DNA from: Posidonia oceanica
Lineage: Eukaryota > Streptophyta > Magnoliopsida > Alismatales > Posidoniaceae
Assembly (NCBI GenBank): GCA_037176725.1
Contig: JAZBRS010000035.1
Span: 50,478,001 to 50,542,000 of the forward strand
Direction: 5' to 3'
Length of the DNA: 64,000 nt
Shown here one piece after another: positions 46,101 through 55,987 of the stretch (positions within the stretch are counted from its first letter, which is position 1; every line of letters begins with the position of its first letter). The notes beneath the pieces were generated by a model. That model saw only the letters and a program-made list of their open reading frames with translations. It did no database searches and was not told the DNA's origin. Position numbers and translations under genes: made by a program.

Positions 46101-46454
46101 GTGGAATGGACAGGAGGTGAGCTGGAGGGGGTGGAACAGCCACTGCTGCAACCGAGCCGTTGGACGCTGGAGCAGGAGGCGTCCAACGTTGGACGCTAGC
46201 ACAGGGTGCGTCCAACATTGGACGCTGCCTATTCCAGCGTACAACACACCCAGTTGGCAAAAGCTATAAATGGGCTTGGGCTTGGGCCTAGAAAGGTTTA
46301 AAAATTGCAAAAAGGCTTGGGTTATGGCTTTTAGGGTTTGGGTAAGGTTTCAGGCTTGGAAATGGGTTAGGAAAAAAGAGTGCCATTCCAGAGTCTACAC
46401 GAGCCTACAAGAGAAAACAACCAACTTCTAGGCTGTTAGAATGGGGTGTCTACA
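43126..46454 (-). repeat. 5' LTR of element C (3329 bp)
   Basis: Edges are TGTAG at 43126 and CTACA at 46454. Same family as A and D, somewhat more diverged. Modules: 43936-43991, 44174-44231, 44406-44463, 44637-44693, 45018-45075, 45255-45311 and 46159-46246. PBS-like octamer 43280-43287, conserved motif about 43467-43500. The VNTR is almost absent here. taaag at 46455-46459 is the presumed target duplication, whose partner would be outside the window. Confidence 0.9.
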
Positions 46455-46600
46455 TAAAGAAGCTGTCCATGTACAACAAAAGAAAGAGAGGGGAAAAGAA
46501 GGCAGTAAAGAAGCTATCCAAAAAAGGGAAAAGAAGGCAGCAAAGAAGCTGTCCAAGAGTCAAAACTGAAAATGAGGAAATTACCAAGTGCAGTAGTAGT
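46455..46600. repeat. About 35-bp repeat at the C insertion site, three copies
   Basis: aaagaagct(g/a)tcca recurs near 46456, 46506 and 46542 with a gggaaaagaaggcag link. It is just downstream of the 3' end of the minus-strand gene and is non-coding. Confidence 0.7.
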
Positions 46601-46808
46601 TAACCTTGAACTAGGAGGGGTATAGGCTCCAAATCTTTAGCTGAAATCCATGGATAGGAAATTGACTCTCCTTCCTTACACCCTGCACTACACACTTAGA
46701 GGCATGAGGCAGAAACCTAGGTCTAGGGGCAATTAGGGCAACCAAGGTAATCAAAATGTCAAATACAAGCAAGGACAAAGAAATGAAGTGAGGTTGAAGT
46801 AAAGCCAA

Positions 46809-49640
46809 TTATACCGCTTGAGCCCTGTCAAGCTGTCTCTGTAGCTTGATGACCTCCGTAGATTGATCGGTCGTCGGTGGAGCCTGTTGCTGCACGATCA
46901 ACCTAGCAACCTCAACATCCCTCTCCTTAGCTTGCTGCTCCAACTCCCGGATCCGAGTGACCTGAGAAGCCTCTGTCCCCTCTAGCTCCTCTAATGTCCC
47001 GACTGAGCTAGCAACGATAAAGTCACCAGCCTGCTCCTTCAACTCATTCTCCAGATAAGCAATCTGCAGGCAGCAATGTTAGAATCAAGAAGGACTTAAT
47101 CAAAAGTAGAAAAAAATAGAAACATTCATACCTTATCCTGGAGACAGGAGATCTCCTCTAAATGATTCGGAGGAGGGGCAGCATTAGTCGAACGCAGCAA
47201 AGAAGAAAGAGATGCAGTTAGTCACAATCCATAACTAGGTTTCTAATACCACAAATATATAAAAATACCTGAGAAGCAGAAGCATGGAGTTGTTCATTCT
47301 CCCCCGTCAAAGACGATAGCTGCTGAGTTAGGCTGCGCTCCTGCTGAGCTTGCTCATCTGCAGCCTTAAGCTACAAAAGGGGAAAAGAAACAAGTTAGCA
47401 AACCAAACTATCAGGTTGTAAAATGAAATTTAAAAGCTCACCGCTATCTCCATCTGAACGTGGTGTGACTGAGCCTCCGCCAGCAATGCCGCTCGAGACA
47501 TCACGGCCTCCCCAGAATCTGAATCCCCCATGGGAATGGTCAAGTGCCCGAGGAAGTGGGTCTGGTGGAAGATCATCAAGGAAGAGAACTCGACATCCAT
47601 CCACTCGGCCCAGGCAGCCTCATTATCCGCTGTCACGTCATTCAGAGTGGGAGAACCGTGGCAAGCCCAGTCCAGCAACTGTGGGCCGTAGACATCGACT
47701 CAATGGTGAGCATGACTGCCCCCACCTCGAGTCTCCCGCTAGACCTGGAAAGAAGAAGCTGGAGGCTGAATCTGCTGGCGCCCCAAATATCGAAGTGCTC
47801 CGCTAATCTACTGGAAGTGGCAGTGGTTCTAGCAATGAACCTAGACATCTCGGTCAAAAATAGCCCGATCACGGGCAATCTCAAGGACGTTCGCATGCTC
47901 CCTCTCAGCATAGGGTTGCCAGCCCACCGGACAGGAGCAAAGAAATGCTAGACAAATAAATGAGCAGAAGCAGAAAAGACAAAGGGAAGCAAATTACCTC
48001 AGTTGAGACCAGCAACTCAAATTGTAGACGACCGACATAGTGGTTGTCATCTGCTGACTCAGGGGCTAGCTCAGCATCAGCCCAAAATAGTCCCCGGGGG
48101 AAAGGTACACCCATCAGAGGAACAGGAGGAGGAGTGGGCCTCAAAAAAGTGAAATGATCCCACGCCCACATCTGCATAAGGCATCAGATTTCAGTTAGCA
48201 TATCATATCATGTAGTATTAACAAGCAAGCACAATATTTTACCTAAAGAAAAGGCAAGTTCCCGCCCAACTGATGAGAACTGCCGTCTGTGAAGCGGAAG
48301 AGGGTCGAGTACAAATGAGCCAGGCTAGCTGCTCCCCAAGCGTACTCCCTTACTCGATCTAGGTTAGGCAGAAGGGGCAGGAAAATGGTGGATAGCTTCG
48401 AGGTGGCATGTGAGAAGAGAACCTCCCCGAACAACACCAAAAGAAAAGCCCAAAGCTGTTGATCCGCATCCGCGCCCGGCTTCGTCATCGTCTCAAGATA
48501 GTTTTCGACCCGGTGGACAGTGAAAGAAGTAACCAGAAGGCGGGGTCCGTTCATAACCACCCGACTGCCCACCAGCTCTCTCATCATAACAGTATAATCT
48601 GAGCAAACCAGTCCAGTCACCGGGCGGCCTGTCAGTCGAACCATGTCCTCCAGTGAAAGCATGAACTTGCCCACCCTCGTAACTATGGAGCTGGTCCAAT
48701 AGTTGTACCGCTCTGTGACTGCCTCTCGGAACATGGGCCAGAGGGGAAACTTGGGAATGGATAGAAAGTGCCCAAATCCCATCCGTGCCAGGCGCTCCTA
48801 CTAAAAAGGAGCCAGCATCTGGTAGCATCGATAGTCCTGCCCCCGGAAGCAATGAGTCACCGTTGGGGCCCGACTCTGCAAAAGAAAAGAAAATTGTCAA
48901 ACAAGCAAGGCAATCAAGTTAAATGGAATTAAAAAGAAAATATATTACCTGTCCTCTCGATGCCAGAGCAGCAGTGGCAAACTCGATGCGCGACACGTCC
49001 CTATGCGGTCTCGACACTTGAACCTCATCGCGGGGAATGTGGGCTCGCAAAAAGTCTAGGGGATCCGTGGCACCACCCTCCGTCTCTTGTTGAACGAAGT
49101 CAAGAATGGTACGGTACCAAGCGTCATCCTCGCCGAACTGGGCAACAAGGGGGTCGACGGGTCCCGCCTCAGGGAACACCTCCTCTGACATCGTCTCCTC
49201 CGAGTCCTTCCTCGACAGTGTGAAGGACTCCTCCCTTGAGCTACCAGAACCACCAGAGCCTACGCTTGGAACCACCACTGCCTCCATGGTTGCACCCTCT
49301 GCGACCCCCGCCTCTGCCTCCACAACTGCGACCCCTGCCTCTGCCTCCACGGCTGTGCCCTCCACGACCACCATGGCCGCCTCTATCAACGCCAGAACAA
49401 CCGCCGGAGTCTCTAACGGAACTTCCCCAGGCTCGCCGAGAGACGACATTCCAGGCCCCATCCAGGCACGCTTCGGCGGCTTCATGTAAACCTTGCTGAA
49501 CTGGTGCATCCTCTCGAAAGCCAACCAGGAAGAAAGAAATGAAGCAGCCGCCTCACCTCACCAGAACCAGAGACATCGTCGTCGGAGAGGGAGGAATCGC
49601 TATTGCCGGAGAAGAAGGAAGAAAGGAAGCAAAATTGTAG
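46809..49640 (-). pseudogene. Plant-mobile-domain protein with C-terminal coiled coil, multi-exon, broken
   Basis: Segments joined by GT...AG boundaries: an acidic Ala/Glu/Val-rich first part to 48949, then 48875-48243, 48171-47998, 47947 downward, one ending at 47442, 47370-47269, a short one near 47135-47156, and 47063-46809. The middle has SIPKFPLWPMFREAVTERY, LSLEDMVRLTGRPV, QLWAFLLVLFGEVLF and MWAWDHF, the layout of the aminotransferase-like plant mobile domain (MAIL1/MAIN-like, function in TE genes unclear). The last exons form a Gln/Glu/Leu-rich coiled coil ending with TAA. Damage: two adjacent TAG codons near 48799, a TAG as the last codon of the 48243 exon where Gln is expected, and a frameshift near 47905. 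Exon limits are by eye. Confidence 0.72.
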
Positions 49641-49659
49641 CCCGCTGTGTAAAACGAGG

Positions 49660-49830
49660 GTTTTAAAGCATTCAACGTTGAATGCCCAAACTGGGCCGTT
49701 CAACGCATCGAGGAAGATGACTCATTGAATGCTGGAAATGGGCCGTTCAACGCACCAAGGAAGATAAAACGTTGAACGCTGGGTTCTACGCGTTCAACAT
49801 TGAATGCCCCAGTTCCAGCGTTCAACACAT
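49660..49830. repeat. Paired stem-loop modules with a GTTGAACGC core
   Basis: Three or four stem-loops with cores gcattcaacgttgaatgc, gttgaacgctgggttcta and gcgttcaac. The architecture is the same as in LTRs A, C and D (arm, loop, arm, central AACGTT) but the arm is TTGAACGC instead of TTGGACGC. It lies immediately 5' of the plant-mobile-domain pseudogene on its strand. Confidence 0.8.
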
Positions 49831-49984
49831 CATACACAGAGAGCATTCTGAACTCTGAATTTTGTGCATAAAATTTGAGTTTAAAAGATAATAAAAGATG
49901 GAAAAATGAAAAGAGAGATAAAATGACATTTTATTAATGATAAAAAAGATACAAAACTTATTAACTTTTGTTTCTTTGTGGGGA
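49831..49984. other. A/T-rich intergenic stretch
   Basis: No feature recognised. The base composition is typical of a 3' flank of the upstream minus-strand gene. Confidence 0.5.
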
Positions 49985-51542
49985 ACTGAATACACAATTT
50001 GGGCTTCACACCATCATACCAAGCATCATGGGTGGCAATGGAAATGGCTCCTCGGTCTGCGTTTGGATCATCCCATGAAGAGAGGATGCAGTTCCGCCCT
50101 TTCCCATCCCAAAAACCAGTATGAAAGTAGGCTTGGGCAATGTCCCCAGGAGTGTCCCTCAGGCGCGGGAGGATCGTATCTGAGAAGCGAGGCATGGGTG
50201 GAATAGCCTAAGGAATGCCCAACATAGAAAAGCAGCGTTGGGGATTGTACCTCACAAATTCCGTTGCCCCAACAAGCATCAAGAAGTACTCAGGGTTATA
50301 TGATCTTCGGAACGTTGAGAAATGGTTGAAGAGATCCATCTGAGGCTTCACTTCACATGTGTAAAGATGACGGATGTACTCTTCGAGGGGGAGATATGCA
50401 GCAAGGGCTGGCAGCAGAAAGTGTTCGTCCAGCCACATCAAAATCAGAAAAGGGGATCCGAAGAATGGCCTACCAATGCAAGCACTCAACAAGCCTTGGA
50501 TGGTGAAAGCTAATATCAACTAGCTAAGGCTCTTCTCTGGGTTACGGACGCTCATGCACATGAGCTCGGCATGGTACGTGCTATTGGTCAAGGCTTCATT
50601 CGAGAAAAGCACCAGTCTGCCAATTAGAATAAAGACGCACTCTAGGCAAGTCACCTCGGAGCGAATGCTATCCTTGTGCTTTGAAAAGAACTTCCACATG
50701 GAAGCTAAATTAATGCAGCCATCTGACACCAGATCCTCTAGGACAGTCATAGAGCTAAAAAGGCGTTTCAGAATGGAAAAAGACCCCACAATTCCAACAG
50801 GAAAGCGGTATGCATCTCGAGAATAAATGGTAGAATCAGCTTGATGAGTGCCCAACAAAGCACTTGCCTCTTCTATAAGGACTGTGATTTCCCCCACGGA
50901 AGTAAAGAACATATGTGTAAGAGGATTCTAGAGCCAACAAAGGCCAAAGATTACTTTCCAGTCAATAAGTCAGCGTAGCATTTGCAGAGCCTGACAGAAG
51001 TCGGCCTCCTTCAAGCGGTCTTGGTACTTTTTCAATGCCCAAGTACGAAAGTTGTGGACCTAGTCTAGTTGGTAAGCTTTATTATCCCAGTCATGATTTG
51101 GAGAGGCCAAAGACTGCTCGAAAAGAAAAGGGAAGGGTTGGCAGAAAAATAAACATACGTGAAAAAGAAAAAAAGGGAAAAGAGCATGGAAAATAGTGGT
51201 ACCTTCCCATTCGCCAAAAGATTCACCAAGTGATGGGGAAGCACTTCGACTCGAAGCTACGCCTGGTCGGAGGGAGAAGAAAAATTTGCTACCTTGAAAG
51301 CATGGCGAGGAATGTCCCCCAAGTCCATTGAAGTAGTAGACATTTTCACCACAAGAAGCTTGAAATGAAAAATATATGTGTTGAAGGTCAAAGCCAAAAG
51401 GGGGCTTAATATAGGCCATGGTGCCTCCACAAGAAGGGAAACAATCAATAAATTGGAGATCAGCTGTCGGATTGGTAATACCAAGCAAGGAAAGAAAGGC
51501 AGTCTGTCTCGAGATGTTAAATGCAGCCACTGGGCCAATCAA
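49985..51542 (-). pseudogene. Second plant-mobile-domain-like gene, open apart from in-frame stops
   Basis: One frame continues from 51542 to about 49985 interrupted only by stops at 51060, about 50970, about 50928, 50520 and 50208, all TAG or TGA. A donor-like gt near 51202 and a possible acceptor near 51118 suggest an intron in the first part. Recognisable: FTSVGEITVLIEEASALLG (the GE-T-L-E-D-LLG signature of the domain), DGCINLASMWKFF, SEVTCLECVFILIGRLVLF, WLDEHFLLPALAAYLPLEEYIRHLY, and a C-terminal GFWDGKGRNCILSSW. It is closer to the DUF7745/plant-mobile-domain superfamily than to anything else I know, but more distant than the 46.8-49.6 kb gene. It is probably a separate gene because its N-terminal start and 5' module are its own. 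Confidence 0.6.
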
Positions 51543-51603
51543 CGTTGAACACTGGGTTCTACACGTTCAACGTTGAATGCTGCAAATCAAGCATTCAACA
51601 CAC
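51538..51603. repeat. Stem-loop module with a GTTGAACGC-type core, 5' of the second pseudogene
   Basis: Words caacgttgaacac, cacgttcaacgttgaatgc and gcattcaacac make two adjacent stem-loops. They overlap the apparent start of the frame at 51542, as the module at 49660-49830 does for its gene. Confidence 0.75.
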
Positions 51604-51994
51604 CAGAGCAGAATAAAAGGAAATCAAGAATCTCTGGTACACAACCAGAGAAATAAAGCCAACGCAACTAGCAGAGAAGAGGTCAACCCCCTTTTGCCCG
51701 ACACCCGGGAGCATCACAAACCTCTTGCTCACTAACTTGCATGTCATAGGATGACGATTCCTGTGGAGAGTGTAGGCTACACTTGATGAAAGGGCACCTC
51801 ACTATGACAAATTGCATTCATGCATGTGTCAGTTCGCTTTAGATAATGAGAAAAATTCCTAAGCCATCTCGATATACAAATCAAAGCCGGCAATGATGGA
51901 GGAACCTCATTATCTAGGGTCATGCATTGCATATCATGATCACCTCTCTTGCATTCCTGCCAACATGCATCCATGCAAAGTGCACTACATTGCA
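51604..51994. other. Flank of element E
   Basis: No gene or repeat recognised. The last five bases (ttgca, 51990-51994) are the presumed target duplication of E. Confidence 0.5.
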
Positions 51995-54869
51995 TGTAGA
52001 CACCCAAATCTGGAAGTCGGGCAACGGTTGTTTGCTCCCAGAAGCGCACGTAGATGAGGCGGCCCCAACGTTTTCTTGAAACCCCAAACCCACCAAAAAT
52101 CCATCCAACACCACAAATACCTTAACGCCATAGCCCTGGATGGCCCACGAACTAGAGAAACAGGCTCAGAAGGTGAGGCAGCCAAATTGACAGGATTGCT
52201 CTTGCATCGAGCTCCCGCGTGGAGCTCCTGCCTTAGTGGCAAAAACTGACAGTCTGACACTCACGTAGAGCTCCCACGTTTTGTCCTGTGTCAGTAGCGA
52301 AAACTGATAGACTGACACTCGTGCCGAGCTCTCGCGTGGAGCTCCTGCGTTTTCTCGCGTGGAGCTCCGGTGTTTTGTCCTGTGTCAGTAGCGAACCAAT
52401 CACCTTGGCCCACCTTTTCCTCGCTCGCCATTGGCTCCCGCCATTCTGGGCTTGTGCCTTTGGACACCTAGATCATCCAGCCCTCCATCCCAACTGATTC
52501 CACCCGTCGATCGTCAACTGACATCTCATCCACCTGATTTGAATCCAGATCTGCACCAACGGTTTACACCATTTTCCTTCGCCTATAAAGCACTGCTCCC
52601 GGCCGGTCAAGCCCCCCTATCTCTGGCTTCTCTGGCATCCTTGAGCACCCTCTTGGAATCCCGAACATCCCCCTGTGTTCCCAGAGCCTCCAGACCCCCG
52701 AGCCTTCTCAATTCCAGTAACCTTGGATTGAGAACCCATCTCCGGCGAACCGCTTCGCTGTCGAGACGACTACCCGAGTTTCACCACCTCCAGAGCCTTC
52801 CCTTGAGACCGTGAGAGAGAGTGTGAATTTCCCTAAGCATCCTTGAGCCCCGCAGCCTCCGTCTAGTCGCACCACTGCAGAAGCGCTGTCGCCGAAGAAG
52901 ACATCCCCTACAGTGCGCCTCAGGCAAGCGTTCGTCCCCTGGTTAGCTTAGAATAGCTTCCGGTTGTTGTGTGTTTATTTCCTAAGTGTTATCCACATTA
53001 ATTTCTAGCCACATTGCTTGTTTTCATTTCTCTTCCACTGCCTCTTGCGGAGGGCAGACGGCTCATGCACGGCCTCACCCTACTGCTCTGAGTCTCCAGG
53101 AAGGTCCCCCGCACTCGCCTCTAACCTCCTCAATGCGCTCACGGCCGACCGCGCCCTCCAAGCCGCTTCTATGGCCGGTGGAGATGCGCAGTTGCCGGTG
53201 CAATACTGCCAAGGTGGGGGCGGCGATTCGGGTGCACCGCTCAGCATCTGCACCCTAGTTGGGTAGCTAGGTACACCACCTTGCTTCCCCAACCAACTTC
53301 ATCGCAATTCATTAAGCATCGGGCCCAGAATCTGGAGATGAAGGTTCTCTGTTCGACTGGCCGGTCCTACGCCGAGGTCCCTCGTGGAACTCCCACGTGT
53401 TTGACCGTGACATCAGGTCGAGTCCCCAGCCCCTTTCCGACCCATGTTTGTATCAGTTTCTTTGGTGTTATTGCATGTTATTGTTGTCAAGCATCCCCTT
53501 TTCACCATCCATCTGATTTCTTTACATTCCATTAACTGTTGAGCCCAGAATCTGGTGATGAAGGTTCTCTGCCCGAACCGACCGGTCCCATGCTGAGGTC
53601 CCACGTGGACCTCCCGTGTGTTTGATTAAGATATCGGGCAGAGTTCCCAGCCACTTTCTGACCTCTGTTTATGCCTATTTCTTTGATGTTATTGCCTATT
53701 ATCGTTCCAGGATACTTCCTCCTCATCATCCAACTAGTCATATACCCAATTGAATTGAGGATAGCCTCCCATTTGGCCATGACTTTCCACTAGACAAGCG
53801 AACTATTCCCGCGTGGAGGTCCCATGTGGGCCTCTCGTGTATTTAACAGTAGCCTCTACAGATGTGGACAGAGCCTTTTTACCCTTGCCTTAGCCGCCTG
53901 TCATGCATGTTTACAACCAAGCATCCTTTAGTTACTTCTCTGTCTCCTTTTGGTATTAAGCAATGTTTATTTAAGCCTTATATGTTTTATATTTGCCTTC
54001 TATTATGCATATTACTTTCCAGCACTATATTGTCATCTACCTGGTTTCTTTTAGCATGTATGAATGTTTATCTAAATCCTATCTTCTTGCACTTGCTTCC
54101 CTTATGCATGTTTGCCTCCTAGTTTTATGTAGCTACTTTCTTTGGTTTCTTTTAACCTATATGCATGTCTATTCGAGGCTTTTCCTTTCACCTTCTTGCA
54201 TTATCGTAGCATATTTCCCATTGCTAGAGCATATATTAATTGGCCTTCGGCCTACATTGAGCCACACTATGAGCGGAATGATGTTAGAAAAGGCTGCTCC
54301 TCGGGCGTGTCGGGGGTGCCTAACACCTTTCCCGCACGTAACAGGAGTCCTTACCCATCTCTGGACCGCAATGACCCAGTGTCGCATCCATTTCGCATGG
54401 ATTCCCTTTGGTTTTCTTTCGCTTTTATTGATTTGCATTCGATTTTCCTTGTCTTCCGGCTTTTCTCAATTAGACTCGGTGGCGACTCCCCCTTTCTTTG
54501 TTGTTTATTTTATTTGCTGATTTCATCGGTTATTGGTGTTTTTATTCTCTTTATCGAGTCGAATTCTCCTCGGATACACCATTAATTGCGGCCCTTTTTC
54601 TCTTCGGCCGGGCGTCTGTGAGCTTTGGCAGCGGCCCCGTGTCGTATATGAGAGACGGTCACATGAGAATGCCCACTCCGTCGGGGAAATTAGACTTGAT
54701 CTCATTCTTTTTTCTCTTTTTATCGTCACTTATCATTTTATTGGTGTTTTCTTCCTCGAGTCGAACTTTCCTCGAATACACCATTAGCTGTGGCCCTCAT
54801 TCTCTATGGCCGGGCGTCTACGAGCTTTGGCAGCGGCCCCCGCGTCGTACGTCGAAAGAGACGGTCACA
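51995..54869 (+). repeat. 5' LTR of element E (about 2875 bp)
   Basis: Start TGTAGACACCC, end ...GGTCACA just before the primer site. The conserved motif (gggggtgcctaacacctttcc) is near 54316. Palindromes: GAGCTCC-cgcgt-GGAGCTC near 52209 and relatives to 52375; GAGGTCC-cacgt-GGACCTC near 53604 with decayed copies near 53380 and 53815. The 3' edge is less certain because the last 400 bp contain tandem repeats that each hold primer-like sequence. Confidence 0.8.
53320..53760. repeat. Tandem duplication of about 217 bp in the E LTR
   Basis: gcccagaatctgg(a/t)gatgaaggttctctg starts near 53328 and again near 53545, and both copies continue through a palindrome into a tttctttg(g/a)tgttattgc stretch. 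A decayed third copy seems to follow to about 53990. Confidence 0.8.
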
Positions 54870-54900
54870 GTAAAGTGGTGACTCCGCTGGGGATACTAGA
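54470..54900. repeat. About 210-bp repeats at the E LTR end, each with primer-like sequence
   Basis: The word t(t)agact starts near 54471, 54689 and 54897. Each repeat runs through ttggtgttttt, cgagtcgaa, tacaccatta, gccgggcgtct and agagacggtcac. Primer-like sequence follows: TGGCGACTCC near 54480, a decayed cccactccgtcgggg near 54672, and TGGTGACTCCGCTGGGGA at 54876. Confidence 0.78.
54876..54893 (+). other. Primer binding site of element E
   Basis: TGGTGACTCCGCTGGGGA, one difference from the B site, six bases after the last LTR CA. It fits the same tRNA-Arg type primer. Confidence 0.8.
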
Positions 54901-55987
54901 CTCCGACTTTTTGTTTTCCGCCTTTCGCTTATCTTGTGGTCTTTTCTTTCTTGCATCTTTGCTCTAGCACTTTGTTACTTTACTTAAGCTTAATTGCAAT
55001 GTCGTGATTGAATGTTCGTTCTCTTTCCACACCTACATATCATATCACCGCACACACATGCCTTAACATATACATGCCTTTCTTTGATTTGATGATTGTT
55101 TTCATTCCACGAATCATGCACACAACACAATCACATACCATGCTCATGCCTTTTGATGTGATGTATGACTTAGTGTTGCCATGATTGAATGTTTGTTTCC
55201 CCTTTCTTGCATTCATCCTAAGGTAAAGTAGAGATGTGATTGCCTCCTTCCTTGGTTTAACTTAAAAAATGCAAGTAAAAATGACACCTAGGCTTACTAG
55301 AGCTTCTACACCAACTTTTACCCCCTTTGCGATTAATAAAATGTGCAAGCTAAAAAACTTAATGCATACTCGCATGTTTGAGCATATAGGGCATGCATTA
55401 TTCTCCTCCCTGAGTCTGCCTATTAGTCTGAGAAGGATAGATCCCGTCTGCCCGTTCTGTCACTTTGGCGATAGCACAGGTGGATTGGCCCTGTCCCCCC
55501 TTGTCTGGGGTCGTGTCGGTGTTACTAGGAGGTATAAGCCTTGCTTTGGCAGGTTGACGACTCCCAAACGCACCACCCGTCACCGTTTGGCTTTTGCTGG
55601 GATTTAGACGGGAGCTTTACTTTTCTGACCAAGTCGGAGACCTATACACCCTGTGTGGATCTGGAGTAGATAACCTACTAGGACACACTAGATTGGTGAG
55701 AGAGAGCATGTTAGAGAGCATTCACATGCATATCATCCATATCACAACTAACAGCATTTGCATTCTTTTGTCGGGTCCTAACCTGTTTTGTTTGCTTTGT
55801 CCCTCAGGACTGTGAGCGAGTTCCCTTGCTGGAGCTCGAGTTTGTTTCTTTGCTCACACCCCTATTGTGACACCTCTTTCTCGACCCTCCTTTCTCGAGT
55901 TATCCGTTGAGTTTGACGATAGATCGTCCTAGGCGTCGTCCTTCTGTTCCCTGTCGTAGTCCAGTTCTCACTCACTCTTGGACTGCC
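54894..55987 (+). other. Leader of E, with the conserved block at 55398-55700
   Basis: Non-coding. 54900-55390 is A/T-rich. The block 55398-55700 includes ctgtccccccttgtctgggg and gtcgtgtcggtgt and matches A, B and C. A possible acceptor ccctcag at about 55802-55808 precedes gactgtgagcgagttccc, a word also present at the same place in B. Confidence 0.6.

Larger units (their letters stand above)
35204..46454 (-). mobile_element. Element C: Tat-lineage LTR retrotransposon, interrupted by B and by solo LTR D
   Basis: Minus strand: 5' LTR 43126-46454, primer site 43107-43124, leader, gag (41945 downward), solo LTR D (38232-41451), rest of gag and protease to 35209, where the B LTR starts. RT, integrase and the 3' LTR must lie beyond the other end of B, outside the window. 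The LTR is of the same family as A and D, with the GCGTCCAACG modules. C is therefore a coding relative of gag-only A. Confidence 0.85.

Noticed and set aside
46455..46459. taaag as a proven target duplication of element C
   Set aside because: The matching copy would be outside the window, so it is recorded only as presumed.
49236..49499. Pro-rich plus-strand frames over the first exon of the plant-mobile-domain gene
   Set aside because: They are antisense shadows of the Ala/Glu/Val-rich minus-strand exon, which continues through splice sites into the domain.
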